A stretch of 64,000 nt of DNA from Engraulis encrasicolus. Lineage: Eukaryota > Chordata > Actinopteri > Clupeiformes > Engraulidae. The stretch spans positions 31,026,945-31,090,944 of the forward strand of contig NC_085871.1 of the NCBI RefSeq assembly GCF_034702125.1, read 5' to 3'. The notes under the pieces were generated by a model that worked only from the letters and a program-made list of their open reading frames with translations, ran no database searches and was not told the DNA's origin. Shown in pieces: positions 60,822 to 64,000 of this stretch. The position numbers and the translations under genes were made by a program. Every line of letters starts with the position of its first letter. The first letter of the stretch is position 1.

Positions 60822-60870
60822 AGGCTGACTCTTGCTTTGGCTGTAGCCTGCTCCTTTGAGATGAGCTGTG
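60822..60870 (+). pseudogene. Partial copy of tmem168 exon 2 (copy c, short)
   Basis: CTGAGGCTGACTCTTGCTTTGGCTG-like text (read in pieces) and TGCTCCTTTGAGATGAGCTGTG resemble the exon 2 segments encoding LALTLALA and the donor region with the middle missing. Confidence 0.5.
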
Positions 60871-60997
<127 letters not shown>

Positions 60998-61105
60998 CTG
61001 GCCCTGGCCACAACTGTAGAGGCCCCGAGCATGAAGTCACTGTTAGCCTTGCCTAACCTGGTGAGCTTTATTGTGATCACCTCTGTCTGCTTCTTTCAGA
61101 GCGAT
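60998..61105 (+). pseudogene. Partial copy of tmem168 exon 2 (copy b)
   Basis: GGCTGGCCCTGGCCACAACTG, shown in part, then GAAGTCACTGTTAGCC and TCTGCTTCTTTCAG correspond to the exon 2 3' half. The donor GTGAGC is replaced by AGCGAT, so splicing from it is unlikely. Confidence 0.85.
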
Positions 61106-61467
61106 CCAACACTGCTAATGTACTGGGCTGCCACCTGTACTGGGCATGCTCCTTTGTTGATATCAAAGTTCAAAGTTCTTATTTGTGCATAGACTAGTAG
61201 TCCAAGCACATAGGATCTCTTGTGCAGGCCCTCTGAGTCAATAAATATATATAATTAAATAGAAAAAGAGGAGAAAGACAAAATACATTAAAAAGTGATA
61301 CAAAAAATCAAAGTGATCAAAATAATCAAAAAAGTGGGCCAACTGTTACTTTTTGCCATCACCCTCACTGTTGCTGGGAACAAGCTGTTAAAAAACTGGC
61401 TTTTTTGGTGGGGATGCTGTCCGCTCCACTGATATGTAATGTAATGTGATGTAAAATGTCTTCCCAG
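61106..61467. other. tmem168 intron 2 end; possible LINE tail
   Basis: CAAAGTTCAAAGTTCTTATTTG at 61165-61186 (given in part) resembles a reversed LINE 3' tail. The intron ends with TCTTCCCAG at 61467. Confidence 0.4.
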
Positions 61468-61644
61468 GCTCTGGCCATCCGCACCAACCCCTTTGCGCTG
61501 GGCTGCTACCTGGGCCGTCTCCTGTGCGACCCCCTTCTGGACGTCTACTTCAGCGGGCTCCCGCCGACCGAGCGCTGGCAGCCCTTCCTCTCCCTCGGCC
61601 GTCTGTGGAGGAGGCTGACCCTGCTACCGCTCACGCTGCTGGAG
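61468..61644 (+). CDS. tmem168: tmem168, third coding exon (residues 216-274)
   Basis: Acceptor CTTCCCAG ends at 61467; donor GTTTGT begins at 61645. The 177-nt exon in phase 0 encodes ALAIRTNPFALGCYLGRLLC and DPLLDVYFSGLPPTERWQPF, where D-P-x-L-D-x-Y-F-S-G-L-x-x-T-E-R-W is a strong family signature, then RLWRRLTLLPLTLLE. The rest of the protein (more membrane segments and the long C-terminal part) must be encoded right of 64000. The sequence after the donor gives a stop after nine codons, so reading through would truncate the product. Confidence 0.92.
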
Positions 61645-61686
61645 GTTTGTTCCGAAATTACATTTGCAATAGTTTAGGTTAGGTTC

Positions 61687-61930
61687 AGTGTTAATTTCGT
61701 CAACCAGGACGATGACGAAAATATTTCGTCAACGCCCCTTTTTCCTGTGACGATGACGAGACGATGACGCATAAAAATTTCTTCCAGAACATAAAAGTAT
61801 GACGAAAATAAAAATTGATTTTCGTTAAGGAGACTAAGACGAGACGAAATTTACAAGCCATGGACGAATGGACATTATTAAAAATTTGATTGTTTAAAAT
61901 TAATTTGTAATTGTTATCGTTTCTTGAACT
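61687..61930 (+). mobile_element. hAT-like element end, left part
   Basis: CAGTGTTAATTTCGTCAACC begins a sequence rich in GACGAAAAT and GATGACGA units, a terminus I know from an abundant fish hAT-like family. A Tc1-like element interrupts it at 61936. The other end is not in the window, or not recognisable. Confidence 0.5.
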
Positions 61931-61935
61931 TCATA

Positions 61936-63364
61936 CAAACCCCAACTCCGGTGAAGTTTGGACGTTTGGTGAACAGTGAATAAAATCAAAATGCTATCAT
62001 TTTCAAAACATTTAATCTATTCATTAGATGGAGAATAGTGAAAAGACAACATATTAAGTGTTAAAACCGAGAAAAAATGTTGTTTTGGGGGACATATGTA
62101 CTCATTTCTAATTTGATAAATGCAACATGTCTCAAATAAGTTGGGACGGGGATCAGTTAAATTTAGTAAACATCCAAATAAGATAAAACAACGAAGAAGA
62201 ACATTTCAAAATGAATTGTACTGACGGACAATATAGGTGTCCAGGTATAAGATCATCACAGAGAGGCTGAGTCACTCAGAATTAAAGATGCAAAGGGAAT
62301 AATTACCATAGTTATTACATACATTTTTGAATTCCCTTTGATTTACCACGATTGAGTGTATATAAGACATATTTTTGTTATTAAAATCATTGTATAGGTT
62401 CATGACATCATGAAATATATATTGGCTGTAGTCTCACTCTAGCACTCCAGGAATTAGAGCTATTGAAAATTGACCATATTAAGAATGCTTAATGCGTGCA
62501 AATGATAAAGGGGTGTAACATTCTCCTAAGCACTTGAGCTCTCTTGAAATAGACCCAGAAGACATGGAAAACTGTCCTTTGCTTACAGAAGTCAGCAGAA
62601 GTTGTAGAAGTCCATTCTTTTTGACAATAATAGAGCATTGCACATCCTGTGCTACAGTGAAAATGGACCATCCAACTTGTGTTAGTGCTAACTTCAAAAG
62701 TCAGCCTCCATGATGGCATGCGGGTGCAGTAGTGCATTGGTTAAGATGTTCTCACTCATCTGTAGAGTTAAATACAGTGCTGAATGGTATAAATGGGTTT
62801 TAAACAGCATGAAAAGCCACTCATTCATCATATTTTGTAGGGAGATCTTCGATTACTGCCACATAATAAGGTCAAATTGCATTCTCTACTATGTTTTAAC
62901 AGTTTGGCTCCATCATAAGGACCAGCAGGTGATAAAATGGCTGGCTTTTGGTCAAGACCTGTATACAGAAAGGAAAACATTGCAAAACATGACAAGGAAT
63001 ACACCCACCATTTAAGCTGGTGAAATCATGTCCAAGATAGGAATTACCACTGTTTTTTATATAAAATCATCTCATCTGTTAATGTATTTAACTGTTAAGT
63101 GTTGTCTTTTGTTTTGTTTTTAGTCTTCCTCGACATTTGCTGCCATTTATTGTCCCCGTCCCAACTCTTTTGAGACGTGTTGGATTTATCAAATTAGAAA
63201 TGAGTACATATGTCCCCCAAAACAATATTTTTTCTCGGTTTTAACACTTAATATGTTGTCTTTTCACTATTCTCCATCTAATGAATAGATTGAATGTTTT
63301 GAAAATTATAGCATTTTGATTTTATTCACTGTTTACCAAACGTCCCAACTTCAGTTGGGGTTTG
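61936..63364 (+). mobile_element. Tc1/mariner-like transposon, degenerate
   Basis: Ends CAAACCCCAACTCC and GTTGGGGTTTG, with about 210-bp inverted repeats (ATATGTACTCATTTCTAATT and its partner) and TA at 61934-61935 and 63365-63366. The interior carries scattered traces of a transposase in the plus orientation (around 62680-63000, such as the region of GGACCAGCAGGTGATAAAAT) but no intact frame. Inserted in the hAT-like fragment. Confidence 0.75.
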
Positions 63365-63366
63365 TA

Positions 63367-64000
63367 GAAGATTACGCTGTTGACCTGTTTGTCTCTGCAG
63401 GCACTGCCTGGCGCTGGTGCGGCTCAATCAGTAGTAGCCTAGTTCAGTGAGTCCTGTTCAGTTGAGTTTAGGCCCTAAAATATTTCCCAGAAAGAGAAAA
63501 AGAAAGAGCCGACGTTGAGGCAAGTGTTAATTTTGAAACATGTTCAACAACCCTTTTGTCCATAACGAAGACGTGTGTGTTTGTGCAGTCGTGATAATAG
63601 TGCTACCGTCACTCACGCCAATCTTCCTCTGATGCTGTCATTTTAAATCTCCTCGAGCTTCCTCTCTTCTCCTTTCCACTTACGCATACGCCGACGTCCG
63701 TTGTCTGTTCTTTTGTAATGTTTGCTATATTGGTTGTTTAACCGTATGAATAGGCAGTTTGCAAGCAAATCATGAAGATCGGATTTATGCATTTATTTAG
63801 ATTAGACACACCGGGAGACGTTTAAGGGATGCGCGCGCCACAGGGGAAAAGTTGTTTAAGTAGTCTAAACAGAGGCACGGCTACTGTAGTTTTGATAAGA
63901 ATCAATGTGTGGGGGCGATCAGGGTTTAAAGTGCGGAGAATTGAAACTTGTTCCCATCGAGGGCAACGCTAAAAGACCCAAGGCAGTCGACATCCCTTCA
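63367..64000. other. tmem168 intron 3, probably right part of the hAT-like element
   Basis: No coding sequence with TMEM168 similarity. A TTTGTCTCTGCAG acceptor-like site ends at 63401, but the following codons do not match the family and soon stop. Confidence 0.4.

Noticed and set aside
63402..63440. A fourth tmem168 exon after the CTCTGCAG acceptor
   Set aside because: The codons do not match the protein family and reach a stop within about a dozen residues.

Overview
The window looks like a piece of a teleost fish chromosome that is very rich in repeats. Three things point to this: the only host gene I recognise is a vertebrate transmembrane gene split by GT-AG introns (tmem168), the transposon mix (hAT, Tc1/mariner, piggyBac- and Harbinger-type MITEs, BEL/Pao, DIRS, Penelope-like, R2-like LINE) is typical of fish, and (CA)n, (GA)n and (ATT)n microsatellites are extremely dense.

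Layout. 1-265: start of a hAT transposon leaving the window to the left. 827-5211 (perhaps to about 8226): a second, decayed hAT with a ZMYM1-like transposase on the minus strand, interrupted at 1571-3324 by an unrelated element that carries a pair of tRNA-like repeats. 5740-7400: non-coding DNA sprinkled with a 13-base motif TGACGGTGGTGAC in both orientations. 8650-10320: microsatellites, a piggyBac-type MITE and a SINE. 10519-23544: a nested stack, from outside in: an 87-bp direct repeat, a TTAA-flanked element with 364-bp inverted arms, a BEL/Pao retrotransposon with almost identical 624-bp LTRs, and a 4.1-kb Penelope-like element inserted into the BEL reverse transcriptase. 23779-29862: a broken DIRS-type retroelement (minus strand) carrying four insertions. 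30890-43230: microsatellites and minisatellites with a few MITEs, SINE/LINE tails and a local four-copy repeat. 44285-46095: 3' part of an R2-like LINE (minus strand). 46083-50650: homopolymer-dominated sequence that is probably an assembly or base-calling artefact. 50975-52279: a hAT element with an exact 8-bp target duplication. 53922-61644: first three coding exons of tmem168 (plus strand), with introns full of transposons and CA repeats; the rest of the gene lies beyond the right edge.

How it fits together. The only likely functional host product is the N-terminal 274 residues of tmem168. Everything else is mobile DNA or simple repeat. Insertion order can be read from nesting and target-site duplications: the TTAA element came first, then BEL, then the Penelope-like element, whose two terminal repeats are identical by eye. 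The most unusual structures are the 3.4-kb palindromic transposon in tmem168 intron 1, with an unfamiliar transposase fragment at its centre and an empty-site/filled-site pair for a small MITE in its arms; partial copies of tmem168 exon 2 within intron 2; and the TGACGGTGGTGAC motif cluster. All comparisons were made by eye, without database searches.
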